From: Neorhodopirellula lusitana
GTDB lineage: Bacteria; Planctomycetota; Planctomycetia; Pirellulales; Pirellulaceae
Assembly: GCF_900182915.1 (NCBI RefSeq)
Contig: NZ_FXUG01000015.1
Location: 62,001-126,000 of the forward strand
Reading direction: 5' to 3'
DNA: 64,000 nt
Part shown: piece by piece, positions 18,601-28,001 of the stretch
How positions within the stretch are numbered: position 1 is the first letter of the stretch
How the letters are laid out: every line of letters starts with the position of its first letter
Program-made: the position numbers and the translations under genes
Notes under the pieces: generated by a model
The model's database searches: none
Told to the model about the DNA's origin: nothing
What the model saw: only the letters and a program-made list of their open reading frames with translations

Positions 18601-18814
18601 GAATGATCGTGAGTCAGTGGACTGGGTAGCCGCCGGTGACGGGTATCTGAGTTGCAACGAGTCAGCGATTTGTTTCGGGTTGGGGGCGGCTTTGGTTCCG
18701 GTCGAGGTGGAGGTCCGATGGCCCAGCGGCAAACGTCAGGTTCACCGCGACATCCAATCCGATCAACGCATTCTGATTGTCGAGAACCAGCCTGAATGCA
18801 CCCAGCTGTTTTAG
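15686..18814 (+). CDS. CRTAC1-like lipoprotein: TPR + FG-GAP/VCBS + ASPIC/UnbV (paralogue)
   Basis: 1042 residues from a GTG start at 15686, which gives a lipoprotein signal (FSLVSVVLLGCSRG). Layout is the same as in 5110-8250: TPR-like helices in the N-terminal third, then DFDLDGCVDLYFAQ, DWNQDGFPDLVVSN, DLNGDHLPDIFQ, DFDDSGTIDIHISN, FKRDGKSDIVVTH loops of a propeller, then ASPIC/UnbV (RDAIGAEVHVRW...VRWPSGKRQVH). A 15-bp in-frame tandem repeat near 15846-15880 encodes VDEVKVDEVKVAD after the lipid anchor. Exported, membrane-anchored, function unknown. No gene is evident in the 245 bp to the sigma factor. Confidence 0.9.
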   Translation: MYSKTYRQVHPRIWRFSLVSVVLLGCSRGPDEVALDVSSDQMQSSVASDARHAAVDEVKVDEVKVADASDSEATPVAGEPSGETREAAIAAAGQLASQGDLAGASRSLQQWLLIDPADVEVLFRLASIRAADGNLDQAVELLDEIPREHPEAGLPALGQSADWCFQLQRFGEAESRYRKVIARAPAAIPPRRQLAYLLNRQGRRHEAAEQLYELCRHGDVHQDELHALVILTDAMYDDPSQPEKLQPGTLPYWPIGKSGEARQLFALQQYDQVLVELRELVESGDSPPAVNALYGRAAAEAQDDEQFLWWLAQVTPQVAEFTDYWAAIGAYESRNRRFPEAVRALAEALLRDPSDFHSMSRIRQPLIALGQDDLADRWNSRWAATRDVVKFNNKIAESTKLDLDSIAELSVRLLQLGRRLEAVLWKTVESGHRGVNAAEINRLNAERRQVIAMGKDTPSHAERLCGMNLDQYPLPKFDSLLAEPSEFRLASDGQSEPVRASFPNVASSVGLNHSYQVSSQTVSQQFSIHQTLGGGVAVIDFDLDGCVDLYFAQGGSDPPGSQSELSNQLYRCLEKEVGNEIQSGFVDVTEASGTRETQYGLGVTSGDWNQDGFPDLVVSNIGIDTLFINNGDGTFARRGLSLSTNPDRVPSSVAIADLNGDHLPDIFQCVYVDDARINRKPALNEDGRVLKAVSPGDYKVGADTLIVNDGKGGISEDRGLRAASFRSETRDHSYGLGVIVTDLDGSPGNEVFVGNDLLPNQLWTRDPIKQRWDDVASLKGCAYDGGGVATGSMGIAVGDFDDSGTIDIHISNYEYQNSSLFLSDGEAFQDRTVQFGLAEPTRKMVGFGSQSIDITNNGTLDLIVTNGHLDDTVENRSEFRQPPQLFSNSGSRFVPVQLDDSSDYWSSLFLGRGLARLDFKRDGKSDIVVTHIGQPSALLVNQTASENHWLQVQLVGTDSERDAIGAEVHVRWNDRESVDWVAAGDGYLSCNESAICFGLGAALVPVEVEVRWPSGKRQVHRDIQSDQRILIVENQPECTQLF

Positions 18815-19059
18815 AGAAATTGGGGCGGAATGTGGCGGGGAATTGGCACCGGGAGGCAATCGATGTACCGGTGCCCGATGAACGGATGGCCGAATTTTCG
18901 CCGAGGAACAGCATCTCCCAGGCCGTTTTTAAGATCGTGCGGACCGCTCCCGGGCAAGGAAAGCTGATTTTTGAAGCTAAACCTCGATGCCTGTATTGGG
19001 ATTCGCCGTTATCCTCTGATTAGGCGTGACAACTTACCTTTTAGTGCCATTAGCATTTT

Positions 19060-19641
19060 ATGAGCGAAACCGCAGTATCCCCCTCATTGCGAGATTGCCG
19101 GAGACAGAAATTGGATAAACAGCAACCGGAAACTGGCCCCTCGGACGACTTCGTGCGCGAGCTTACTCGCACGCAGAACCGCCTTTATGGGTTCGTGCGC
19201 TGCTTGCTGTTTGATCCCAAGGATGTCGACGACGTCTTGCAAGATGTGAACGTCGTCTTGTTGCGTAAGTCCGGCGAATTCGAAATGGGCACCAACTTCT
19301 GGGCCTGGGCCTCAACCGTGGCCCGGTTTCAGGTCCTGACTTATTGCAAGCGTCTGGGACGCGATCGCCTTGTTTTCGATGATTCTCTGCTCGAGTTGAT
19401 TGCCTTGGATGTCAAGGAAATGGAGTCAGAGATTGATGACCGCATGGAGGTACTTCAAGGTTGCATGGAAAAACTACCCACGCCGCAAAAACAGCTTTTG
19501 AGCATGCGTTATGAGCCGGACTCGACGCTGCAAATGATTGCCGATTCGCTTGGCCGTACGGTCGGATCGGTGCGGCAGGCTTTGTATCGGATTCGTGAGT
19601 CTTTACTCGGCTGTGTTCAGCAAAACATGAAGGCGTCGTAA
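19060..19641 (+). CDS. ECF-type RNA polymerase sigma factor
   Basis: 193 residues. Region 2 at about 30-100 (LYGFVRCLLFDPKDVDDVLQ, then NFWAWASTVARFQVLTYCKR for promoter melting) and region 4 helix-turn-helix at about 135-185 (LPTPQKQLLSMRY, then IADSLGRTVGSVRQALYRIR). This is the sigma-70 subfamily that in planctomycetes is coupled to a FecR-like membrane protein. The stop overlaps the next ATG by one base (TAATG), so sigma and partner are translated together. It probably activates this 15-kb block or similar blocks elsewhere in response to an outside signal; the target promoter motif is not known. Confidence 0.93.
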   Translation: MSETAVSPSLRDCRRQKLDKQQPETGPSDDFVRELTRTQNRLYGFVRCLLFDPKDVDDVLQDVNVVLLRKSGEFEMGTNFWAWASTVARFQVLTYCKRLGRDRLVFDDSLLELIALDVKEMESEIDDRMEVLQGCMEKLPTPQKQLLSMRYEPDSTLQMIADSLGRTVGSVRQALYRIRESLLGCVQQNMKAS

Positions 19642-21500
19642 TGAAAGAAAGATCAGACTCGGCACGCTCGCCGTCGCAGTCGAACCGTAATACCCAGTCG
19701 CTTCGGAGCGATCAGGAGTTGGCTGACTTGTTTTCGTTGGCGATAGATGGCGCCATGGACCAGGACACGTTTGCCAAATTGCAGGATCGTTTGCAATCGG
19801 ACCCCGAGGCACGCAAACACTACATTCGTCACCGACTGTTGGAAGCGGGGATGGCGAGAGAGTTGTCCGTGGACGCGATCGGCGGGATGGTTGACCAGAT
19901 TGGCTTCGCGCCTGGTGCCAAGGCCGTTGAACAGGATGATCTGATGCAGTCGGCTTGTTCCCGGGCGGTTTCCGCTGCCGCAGATTCGGCCGAGATCGCT
20001 TCGTCTCAAGCAGTTGCAGATTCTCTTGTGGGGGTTGCGACGGGGCAAGGTAACCCGAGCCAAGAGGGGCCGCGTGGGACGCAGTGGATTTCTTGGATCG
20101 GCCAGCATGCCGCGGTGATCGTGCCTTGGGTTTTGTTGGTGGGTGGATGCCTGGCGGTGATGTTCGGGCTGCAGGCACATTCTTCGTTCGATGATTTCAA
20201 GGTCGTCTTGCCGTCTCAGGTGGGCGTTGCCAGTGTGGAGCATTCGGTTTCCCAAGTGACCGCAATGTTGGTGGACGAAGCGGGAGCCAAGTTTGCAGGT
20301 GATCGCTCTACCGATGATGTCGTTTTCAACCCCGGTGACTATGAGTTGTTGGAGGGGACCGTTCATCTGCGTTTTGCCAGTGGTGCCGACTTGGTGCTGC
20401 AGGCGCCCGCGAAGCTGCGGATCGATGACAAACTACACACACGACTCGCCTTCGGTGCCGTCCGAGCAATCGTTCCTCCGTCGGCGATTGGCTTTACCGT
20501 TGCGACGACTGACGTCAACTTTGAAGACGTTGGTACCGAGTTCGGATTAAGCGTTTCCAAGAAGACTGGCGAGAGCACCATGCAAGTGTTCGACGGCCAA
20601 GTGAATGTGCGTGAGTCGAAGTCCAACGACTTGATGAAGAGCGTGCATGAAGGTGGTTGGGTTCGGTATGCAGACGGCAAATCCAAACAAGGCGACGAGC
20701 CGAACGCTTCGCAGTTCCCTTCGCCGGGCGAAATTGGATTCCTGCGTTGGAAGACGATTCAGCAACAGCACGTCGATGACCCCAGTTTGATTGGCTGGTT
20801 CCCCTTTATCAAGCAAGCAGATCAGCAGACGCTCGTTAATGCGGTCGCCAGTTCCCCTGTTACCTCTGGTCGGATTTCTGGCCCTCGCTGGGTTTCGGGA
20901 CGTTGGGATGGCAAGGACGCGCTGCTTTTCGATCGCGATACCGATTTCGTAGAGTTTGAAATTCCGGGGAAGTATCAAGAGCTAACAATTGCGGTTTGGA
21001 TGCAGGTCGATCGTCTTGATCGCGAGATGATTTCAATCTGTAATTCCAACGAGGGCGATGATGGGGATTTGCACTTTCAAATGAACCGATACGGGCTACC
21101 CCGAGGCGGCATCATGGCCGCACCTCGTGAAAGCTTTGAGTGGGTCGGCAATCCTGTGCCGGTTGGCAAATGGGTGCACGTGGTTTCGGTGACTTCCCTG
21201 ACACAGCGTCGAAGCGACATCTATGTCAACGGGAAGCGTGTCATGAAAAGTAAGCTGGCGGAAGGTGATTATCCAATTGAGCCTGGCGTTTGTCGTCTAG
21301 GAAACTGGTTGTCGTTTGGTCAGTACTTGGGAAGGCCTGCTCGTGTGCTGAATGGGCGCATGGACGAAGTCGCCATTTGGAGTCGCGCTCTGAAAGACGA
21401 CGAAATCTCAAAGTTGGTTGACGAGGGTCGGCCCAGCTTAGTGTGGTCAAGCGAAAACCCAGCACTCGAACATCCGTTGCCTAGTCCTCGACCTTACTGA
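19641..21500 (+). CDS. FecR/LamG-domain membrane protein, likely anti-sigma partner
   Basis: 619 residues. Cytoplasmic N-terminal helical part (about 1-155; zinc-less anti-sigma-like, ELADLFSLAIDGAMDQDTF), one transmembrane helix (about 157-176, VIVPWVLLVGGCLAVMFGLQ), FecR-type beta domain (about 230-345; EGTVHLRFASGADLVLQAP, DVGTEFGLSV, MQVFDGQVNVRE), and a C-terminal LamG/concanavalin-like domain (about 383-610; LIGWFPF, LTIAVWMQVD, GRMDEVAIWSRAL). The arrangement suggests an outside glycan- or protein-binding lectin domain that controls the sigma factor across the membrane; this is inference from FecR systems. Ends 79 bp before the DUF1501 gene. Confidence 0.88.
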   Translation: MKERSDSARSPSQSNRNTQSLRSDQELADLFSLAIDGAMDQDTFAKLQDRLQSDPEARKHYIRHRLLEAGMARELSVDAIGGMVDQIGFAPGAKAVEQDDLMQSACSRAVSAAADSAEIASSQAVADSLVGVATGQGNPSQEGPRGTQWISWIGQHAAVIVPWVLLVGGCLAVMFGLQAHSSFDDFKVVLPSQVGVASVEHSVSQVTAMLVDEAGAKFAGDRSTDDVVFNPGDYELLEGTVHLRFASGADLVLQAPAKLRIDDKLHTRLAFGAVRAIVPPSAIGFTVATTDVNFEDVGTEFGLSVSKKTGESTMQVFDGQVNVRESKSNDLMKSVHEGGWVRYADGKSKQGDEPNASQFPSPGEIGFLRWKTIQQQHVDDPSLIGWFPFIKQADQQTLVNAVASSPVTSGRISGPRWVSGRWDGKDALLFDRDTDFVEFEIPGKYQELTIAVWMQVDRLDREMISICNSNEGDDGDLHFQMNRYGLPRGGIMAAPRESFEWVGNPVPVGKWVHVVSVTSLTQRRSDIYVNGKRVMKSKLAEGDYPIEPGVCRLGNWLSFGQYLGRPARVLNGRMDEVAIWSRALKDDEISKLVDEGRPSLVWSSENPALEHPLPSPRPY

Positions 21501-21578
21501 CCTTTCCTCGACCTGACCTCTTCCCGCGTGGCTTCCTGCTGCGCGTCCTGCCTGACTCTCCCGCCTTCGAAATTGAAC

Positions 21579-22985
21579 ATGCCAAACAAATACCGATCTA
21601 GTGATGCGCCCAACCGCAGCGGTTGTAAGGGATTTCGCTCAATGACGAGTCGTCGTGCAGCGATTCAGGCTGGTGTTTGTGGCGGGCTTGGCCTGTCGCT
21701 CGGCGATATGTTTCGGTTGCAATCGCAAGGCGGCGAAGCATTCAGCATGACCCAAGGCCAAACGCTGAAGGACCCCAAGGCACTCAGTGTCATTCAATTG
21801 CACTTGGGCGGCGGCTTCCCCCAGCACGAATCGTTTGATCCGAAGCCCGAGTCGCCGGTGGAGTACCGCGGCGCGTTCGGGATCCAAAAGACGAACACGG
21901 GGGAGATCTTCAGCGATAACTTCCCCAACACCGCGGCGGTTGCTGACAAGCTGACGGTGATCCGCAGCATGGTCGGAAAGATCCCTGACCACGCGGTGGC
22001 GACGTACCATCTATTCACCGGTTACACGCCGACGGCCGTAATCGATTTTCCTCAAATGGGATCAATCATCTCGCACGAACTGGGGAAGCGTGGCGACTTG
22101 CCGCCCTATGTTGCGATTCCTAACAACCACAGCTTTGCGGGTGGAACCGGATTCCTAAGCAGCACGCACGGTCCGTTTGAGCTGAATGCCGATCCAGCCG
22201 AACGTAACTACAAAGTCAAAGACTTCTCGATCCCCGAGCGAGTTTCGATGGAGCGGTTTGACCGCCGCAAGACGGCTCGTGAAATCATTGAGCAAAAGAT
22301 CCGTGGTTTGGAAGCGGATCCCACCATGCTGGACACGATGGACGACTTTTATCAACAGGCTTACACGCTGTTAACGTCTAAGCAATCTCAGGCTGCGTTT
22401 GCGTTGGATGGTGAGACCGAAGAGACTTTCGAGCTTTACGGTCGTGACGTCGTGGGGCTGAAAGGTCCCGACAACAAGTTCCATCCCAAGGGGCTTGCTG
22501 AAAAGATGATCGTGGCTCGACGGTTGGTGGAGTCTGGCGTCCGCTTTGTCACCGTCAACTACGGTGCCTGGGACTCTCACGTCGATGTTAAGAATGATTG
22601 CCTGGACCAGATGCCGGCATTGGATCACGCGATCGCTGGCTTGATCACGGACTTGGATCGCCGAGGCCTGCTGGACACGACGATCTTTTGGGTCACGTCA
22701 GAGTTTGGCCGGACTCCCAAAATCAACAACACCAGCGGACGTGATCACTGGGCGCGGAACTATTCGATGCTGGTTGCCGGCGGTGGCTTCGCGCCAGGCT
22801 TGGTTTATGGCGCCAGTGATTCCATCGGTGGCGAGCCTGCCCGCGATGCGGTACCGCTAGAAAACCTGATGCACACGATCTATCACCAACTCGGCATCGA
22901 TGCTGGCAAAGAGTTGCTGGCCTTTGGGACTCGGCCGATTGAGATCATCAAGGATGGCAAGTTGGTCAAAGGACTGCTTAGCTAA
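21579..22985 (+). CDS. DUF1501 protein (alkaline phosphatase/sulfatase-like fold)
   Basis: 468 residues from ATG 21579; a TTG/ATG further up falls in a CT-rich leader. The N-terminus carries [19 protein letters not shown], a Tat-like signal. Family motifs: [20 protein letters not shown] near 70-90, [11 protein letters not shown] near 328-338, and [20 protein letters not shown] near 370-390. DUF1501 proteins are usual operon partners of DUF1549/DUF1553 heme proteins in planctomycetes, and that partner is two genes downstream. Exported; reaction unknown. Confidence 0.92.
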   Translation: MPNKYRSSDAPNRSGCKGFRSMTSRRAAIQAGVCGGLGLSLGDMFRLQSQGGEAFSMTQGQTLKDPKALSVIQLHLGGGFPQHESFDPKPESPVEYRGAFGIQKTNTGEIFSDNFPNTAAVADKLTVIRSMVGKIPDHAVATYHLFTGYTPTAVIDFPQMGSIISHELGKRGDLPPYVAIPNNHSFAGGTGFLSSTHGPFELNADPAERNYKVKDFSIPERVSMERFDRRKTAREIIEQKIRGLEADPTMLDTMDDFYQQAYTLLTSKQSQAAFALDGETEETFELYGRDVVGLKGPDNKFHPKGLAEKMIVARRLVESGVRFVTVNYGAWDSHVDVKNDCLDQMPALDHAIAGLITDLDRRGLLDTTIFWVTSEFGRTPKINNTSGRDHWARNYSMLVAGGGFAPGLVYGASDSIGGEPARDAVPLENLMHTIYHQLGIDAGKELLAFGTRPIEIIKDGKLVKGLLS

Positions 22986-23068
22986 CCGGCAAGCCATCCT
23001 ATGCTTGTCGTTGATATCACGCCGACCTCGGCGCCCCGCCTTCCTGCCTGCCCCCATTCCTATCAATC

Positions 23069-25546
23069 ATGCATCCACGCAATTTAGTTGTTGTGTTGTC
23101 GCTGTTCGTCGTTTTTGGTTTTTCCAACGCGTGTTCGGCAGCAATGACCAAGTCGATCGAGTCGGTCAAGCCACGGATCGCTCAACGCGGTACGACCGTC
23201 GAGGTCACGATCGGCGGTGTCGAAATTGACGATCCGCAAGAGATCATCTTCTATCAGCCCGGCATTCGTGCGACGGGATTTCGGAAACCGGAAACGCAGC
23301 CCCGGCGACGCGGCTTCATGCACGGTGGGCAGGCTTCCCAGTGGATTGTATGCGACTTCGAAATTGCGCCGGACTGTCCCGCTGGCGAACATGCTTTTCG
23401 AATTCGCACGTCCGATGAATTGACCCACATCGCAACTTTTCATGTCACGCCTTTTCCGGTCATGGATGAGAATGAACAAGGGCACAATACAAACGATCAG
23501 CTCGAAACAGCAATTGAGGTGACGCCCAACGTCAGCGTACGAGGTCGATTGAACAATGGTGCTCGAGGCGATGTGGATTTGTACAAGGTTCCCGTGAAGG
23601 CCGGTCAACGACTGTCGGCTGAGGTCGCGTGTGCTCGAATCGCTGACACGCATTACGGAGATTCCGAGTTTGATACCGCGGTCCGTGTGTTGGATGAAAG
23701 TGGTCGTGAGTTAGCTTCCAACGATGACAACTCCCTTTTGTTGCAAGACCCGATTGTGTCGACGCGGGTGCCTCGCGATGGCCACGTTTATGTCGAAGTG
23801 GGACGAGCGATCTTCGTTCCGTCGGATCGACCGTATTGCGTTCATATCAGCGATACCCTGCGTCCGATGGCGGCCTATCCACCAGGCGGCCAGGCTGGCC
23901 ATGCCGAACGGATTGTCTTGATTGGTGACGCGTTGGGAGATGCCGAGAAAACGATTCAGATCCCCGAGGCGGAGCGGACGTTCAATTACTTCGGTGAATC
24001 ACCTACGCCGATGCCACTGCGTAGCAGCCCGTATCCCAATGTGCTCGAGGATCCAAAGGCCGCGGTCACGGTGGTCGACACTCTCCCGATTGCCATCAAC
24101 GGGATCATTGGAACGGGCGAGGAATCAGATAGCTTCCGAGTGCGGGTTCGCAAGGGTGATCGCTGGCATGTCCGTGTTTACGCCACAACGCTTGGATCGC
24201 CGATTGATCCCATGCTGCGAATTCGACCGCTTGATGCGGATGGCAAGGCCGCGAAACCGGAGGTCGAAGTGGAAGACGTCACGCTGGAAGAACGCGACGT
24301 TTACGGAACCAACTATCGATCGCGTAGCGGGTTGCCTGACACTCTTGATCCTTCCGTGGTTTGGCAGCCGAAACAGGACGGTGACTATGTCATTGAGCTG
24401 CATGATGCTAGTGGCGCCGGTGGCCCGACTGGGATCTATCGCATTGAGATCGAGAAGCCACGCACGCTCTTTCAAACGGTCCTGAAAAGCACCACGTTTG
24501 ACTGGACCGAGTCGATGCGTGTCAGCGGGCTGGCGGTACCCCAAGGGAATCGTTGGACGGTCAACGTGAGCATTCCGCAAGGGCAGTGCGATGCGATCCA
24601 GGGTGATTTTGAAGTGGTCGCTCGAGGCCTTCCCGAGGGAATGTCGCTGATTGTCCCGCCAATGCCGAAGGGCAATCTTCCGGGAATCTGGCCGATGCAG
24701 TTGGTGGCTGATGCCAGCGCAGAACCGGCTGCGGCGGTAATCACGTTGGAAGCCGTGCCAGCCGATCCGAACGCAGAAGTCGAAAGTCGATCGGTGCAGC
24801 AGGTTCCATTCATTAATCACTCCGGTGGCGACGCTTGGAATACCGTTCGTGTGGACAGCTACATCACTGCGGTTGTCGAACCGGCTCCGTTTTCGATTGA
24901 GTTGTTTGAGCCCGCGGTGCCGTTGGTACGTGGCGGCGAATTGGCGGTGCCCGTGAAAATCCACCGCCAACCTGGCTTTGACGGCGCGGTTGAGTTCGGC
25001 TCGGTTTGGTCACCACCCGGGCTCGCGATTCAGCCACCCCAAACGATGGAGCCCGGTCAGACGGATGGCTTCTTGAGAGTGTCCGCGACGAAGGGAGCGA
25101 AGCTGACGACTTGGCCTCTGGTTGCGATCGCCAGCACGGTGCGTGACGACATTGATCCCTTCCTCGGAACCGGACACACACGGGTTTCGTCCAAGTTCAT
25201 CGCGTTGACGGTAGCGGATCCCTACGTCGAATTGGCGGCGAAGCCTGAGAGTGTTCGCCGTGGCGAAAAGAAGTCCTTTGTTTGGAGTGTCAAACAAAAA
25301 AACACGTTTGATGGTGAGGCAAAGGTTCGGTTGCTGGGGCTGCCCAAAGGCGTTGAAGTGATCGAGCCGATGCCAACTTTGAATAAGGAATCCAAGGAGG
25401 TTCGCTTCCAGATTGAGGCGACCGATGAGGCGCTTCTGGGGGCCGCTGCAGGCCTGTCTTGTGAAGTCGTTCTGGAAGCCGGTGGCCAAGAGATCATTCA
25501 GCGGACCGGTAACGGAGTGCTCCGCATTGACCCCGGTAAAGGGTAG
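23069..25546 (+). CDS. Large secreted protein with bacterial pre-peptidase C-terminal (PPC) domains
   Basis: 825 residues with signal peptide (VVVLSLFVVFGFSNACSA). Contains PPC-type beta-sandwich domains around 145-255 (NDQLETAIEVTPNVSVRGRL, GDVDLYKVPVKAGQRLS) and 335-465 (GTGEESDSFRVRVRKGDRW, DYVIELHDASGAGGPTGIYR), then Ig-like/beta-rich repeats to the end. No peptidase catalytic domain is present, so despite the domain name it is probably a binding or scaffold protein in the periplasm or on the surface. It sits between DUF1501 and DUF1549 genes in the same direction with short gaps, the usual planctomycete module. Confidence 0.85.
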   Translation: MHPRNLVVVLSLFVVFGFSNACSAAMTKSIESVKPRIAQRGTTVEVTIGGVEIDDPQEIIFYQPGIRATGFRKPETQPRRRGFMHGGQASQWIVCDFEIAPDCPAGEHAFRIRTSDELTHIATFHVTPFPVMDENEQGHNTNDQLETAIEVTPNVSVRGRLNNGARGDVDLYKVPVKAGQRLSAEVACARIADTHYGDSEFDTAVRVLDESGRELASNDDNSLLLQDPIVSTRVPRDGHVYVEVGRAIFVPSDRPYCVHISDTLRPMAAYPPGGQAGHAERIVLIGDALGDAEKTIQIPEAERTFNYFGESPTPMPLRSSPYPNVLEDPKAAVTVVDTLPIAINGIIGTGEESDSFRVRVRKGDRWHVRVYATTLGSPIDPMLRIRPLDADGKAAKPEVEVEDVTLEERDVYGTNYRSRSGLPDTLDPSVVWQPKQDGDYVIELHDASGAGGPTGIYRIEIEKPRTLFQTVLKSTTFDWTESMRVSGLAVPQGNRWTVNVSIPQGQCDAIQGDFEVVARGLPEGMSLIVPPMPKGNLPGIWPMQLVADASAEPAAAVITLEAVPADPNAEVESRSVQQVPFINHSGGDAWNTVRVDSYITAVVEPAPFSIELFEPAVPLVRGGELAVPVKIHRQPGFDGAVEFGSVWSPPGLAIQPPQTMEPGQTDGFLRVSATKGAKLTTWPLVAIASTVRDDIDPFLGTGHTRVSSKFIALTVADPYVELAAKPESVRRGEKKSFVWSVKQKNTFDGEAKVRLLGLPKGVEVIEPMPTLNKESKEVRFQIEATDEALLGAAAGLSCEVVLEAGGQEIIQRTGNGVLRIDPGKG

Positions 25547-25648
25547 GCCAACCATCGACCTTTCCACCATCTATCCCTACCCAACTATCCCGCCAAAACA
25601 TCGTCTTCGCTAAGCAAACCTCGCAAGGCATTGAGGAATCCCGCCATC

Positions 25649-27940
25649 ATGAATCGTTTCAAAACATTGACCCGCATATCCGTTCCCACGCTAAGACCGC
25701 CGTGGGGACCGTGCAGTCGTTCGCTGCGATTCCTGTTGGTCGGTATCGCTGGATTGGTGATCGCGGTTGCCCAAGTTGAGGCTGCCGAAACGAAGGCCGA
25801 TGACGACACACCCAGCTTTCGCCGGGACGTGATGCCCGTGTTCTTTCGAGCCGGTTGTAACTCCGGCGGCTGTCATGGTGCGGCAAGTGGCAAAGACGGG
25901 TACATGTTGTCGTTGTTCGGGTACGATCCGAAGGGCGACTATCATCGAACCGTGAACGAAATGGTTGGCCGACGCGTTAACACGGCGGCTCCTGAGCAAA
26001 GCCTGTTGCTGATGAAGTCGACCGGCGACGTTGCCCACACCGGTGGGAAACGATTTGACAAAACGAGCGAGCTGTACAAGACACTGCATCGCTGGATCGC
26101 TGCGGGCGCGCCGGATGATTCGGACTCGGTCCCGGAAACCGTCAAAGTCATCCTGTCAAAACAGCGTTTTCTGTTTGAACAGAAAGACCAGAAGGACATC
26201 TTGCGAGTCGGCGCGATCGCCAGCGATGGATCCAAACGCGAGGTCACTTCGTTGGCTCGCTATCACAGCAACAATGACAGCGTGGCAACGATTGACGACA
26301 ACGGCAACGTGACCGCGGTCGGACCCGGCGATACCTATGTGTTTGCTCGATACAGTCGCTTCACGATTGGCGCGGAGGTCATTGTCTTGCCGGCAGCCGA
26401 AGGTTTCCAGTGGCCTGATCCTCCGACGTCGAACTACATTGATGAACTGGTTTTCGATCGCCTGCAAAAGTTGCGAATCACACCGTCCGAAGTTAGTGAC
26501 GATGAAACTTTCTTGCGGCGAGTGACATTGGACTTGGCTGGACGCACTCCCACGACGGAGGAGTACCACGCGTTCATGAACAGCGACAACGATCGGGCGG
26601 CGAAGATCGATGAGTTGCTGGCCAATGATGAATTCGCGGACTTGTGGACCGCTTTGTGGGCGGAGCAGTTGCGGGTGGTCGGCGGGAACTACGCACCTGC
26701 GGCGACTCACGTGAAGGCCGCCATGTCGTTCTACGAATGGATCCGTAAACAGATGCGTTCAGGGCGTCCGCTCAATGAATTCGTCGAAGAAATGGTGGTG
26801 GCGTCGGGCAGCAATCTGACCAACGGTCCAGCCAACCTTTACACCATGCTGGTCCATGGACCCCGGTTCGAGCCCAAGGGTTTTGCGGCTGACTTTTCGC
26901 AAGTCTTCCTTGGTGTGCAAATTCAGTGTGCGGAGTGTCACAACCATCCTTTCGATCGCTGGACGCAAGACGACTACTACAGCTTCGTTAGCTTCTTTGC
27001 GGGGATGAAGCGGAAGCCTGGCGTGGAACCTCGCGAGCGACGGATCTACTACGACACGTCGACGCCGCCGGTTAAGCATGTCGTCGACCAGCGGCCGATG
27101 CCCGCACGGGTGCTTGGTGGAGTCGATCCCGTTTCGAGCGATGGCGATCCGCGAAAGGAGCTGGCGAAGTGGTTGACCTCGCCTGACAACGAGATGTTCA
27201 GCCGGAACATCGCCAACCGCATATGGGCCCAGTTGCTGGGTACCGGAATTGTGGAGCCGGTTGATGACATTCGGGTTAGCAATCCACCGGTGAACGGCCC
27301 GTTGTTGGATGCGTTGTCAAAGCGTCTTGTGGAGTCCGGGTTCGACTTGCGAACGATGGTCCGTGAGATTTGTAATTCTCGAGTCTACCAATTGAGTGTG
27401 CAGCCGAACGTTTCCAATGAAGCGGACACTCGACAGTTCTCTCACGCTCACTTGCGGCGTCTTCGTGCGGACGTGTTGTTGGATTCCGTTTCAACCGCAA
27501 CCGGGATGGAGTCGTCGTTCAAGGGCTTTGCCAGCGGAACACGAGCGATCAACTACTTCCCGATCATGCCTGGCGATACGGGAGGCCCGAACTACGGCAC
27601 GCCGTTCTTCAAGACGTTTGGCCGATCCAGCCGAGCGACCGTTTGTGCTTGTGAAACCAACAAGCAACCCACGCTGTCTCAAACACTGCATCTCGCTGTG
27701 GGAGAAACCGTGCAGGACCGTTTGTGGGCGGCCGGTGCGGTAAAGAAGTGGGTGGCGGCAAAAGAGACTCCCGAGGAGATTCTCGAAGAGATGTTCGTAC
27801 GGACGCTCAGTCGTCGGCCAACGGAAGCTGAACTCGCGGGACTGCTCGAAACGGTGGGTGATTCAGGAAAGGATCCAGGAGTCTACGAAGACATTTTCTG
27901 GGGACTGTTCAACTCCACGGAGTTTTCGTTCAACCATTGA
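25649..27940 (+). CDS. DUF1549/DUF1553 heme-motif protein with BIG2 domain
   Basis: 763 residues from ATG 25649; an upstream TTG is less likely. Signal/anchor segment SLRFLLVGIAGLVIAVAQVEA. Then a PSD1-type N-terminal module with the atypical heme-like motif CNSGGCHG; a BIG2 Ig-like domain (REVTSLARYHSNNDSVATID); DUF1549 (FDRLQKLRITPSEVSDDETF); a CAECHNHPFDRWTQDDYY motif in the linker; and DUF1553 to the end (SRNIANRIWAQLLGTGIVEP, FVRTLSRRPTEAELAGL). Predicted periplasmic electron-transfer or redox enzyme of unknown reaction, working with the DUF1501 protein. Confidence 0.92.
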   Translation: MNRFKTLTRISVPTLRPPWGPCSRSLRFLLVGIAGLVIAVAQVEAAETKADDDTPSFRRDVMPVFFRAGCNSGGCHGAASGKDGYMLSLFGYDPKGDYHRTVNEMVGRRVNTAAPEQSLLLMKSTGDVAHTGGKRFDKTSELYKTLHRWIAAGAPDDSDSVPETVKVILSKQRFLFEQKDQKDILRVGAIASDGSKREVTSLARYHSNNDSVATIDDNGNVTAVGPGDTYVFARYSRFTIGAEVIVLPAAEGFQWPDPPTSNYIDELVFDRLQKLRITPSEVSDDETFLRRVTLDLAGRTPTTEEYHAFMNSDNDRAAKIDELLANDEFADLWTALWAEQLRVVGGNYAPAATHVKAAMSFYEWIRKQMRSGRPLNEFVEEMVVASGSNLTNGPANLYTMLVHGPRFEPKGFAADFSQVFLGVQIQCAECHNHPFDRWTQDDYYSFVSFFAGMKRKPGVEPRERRIYYDTSTPPVKHVVDQRPMPARVLGGVDPVSSDGDPRKELAKWLTSPDNEMFSRNIANRIWAQLLGTGIVEPVDDIRVSNPPVNGPLLDALSKRLVESGFDLRTMVREICNSRVYQLSVQPNVSNEADTRQFSHAHLRRLRADVLLDSVSTATGMESSFKGFASGTRAINYFPIMPGDTGGPNYGTPFFKTFGRSSRATVCACETNKQPTLSQTLHLAVGETVQDRLWAAGAVKKWVAAKETPEEILEEMFVRTLSRRPTEAELAGLLETVGDSGKDPGVYEDIFWGLFNSTEFSFNH

Positions 27941-28001
27941 CGGTGCGGCGTCACGTTCTGTTTCAGGGTGACTCCGTCGAGTCTTTTGTTGTTCCATCGA
28001 G

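Noticed and set aside
18796-19023. Open frame of 75 codons between the ASPIC gene and the sigma factor
   Set aside because: Overlaps the ASPIC stop out of frame, no start signal, no recognisable domain.
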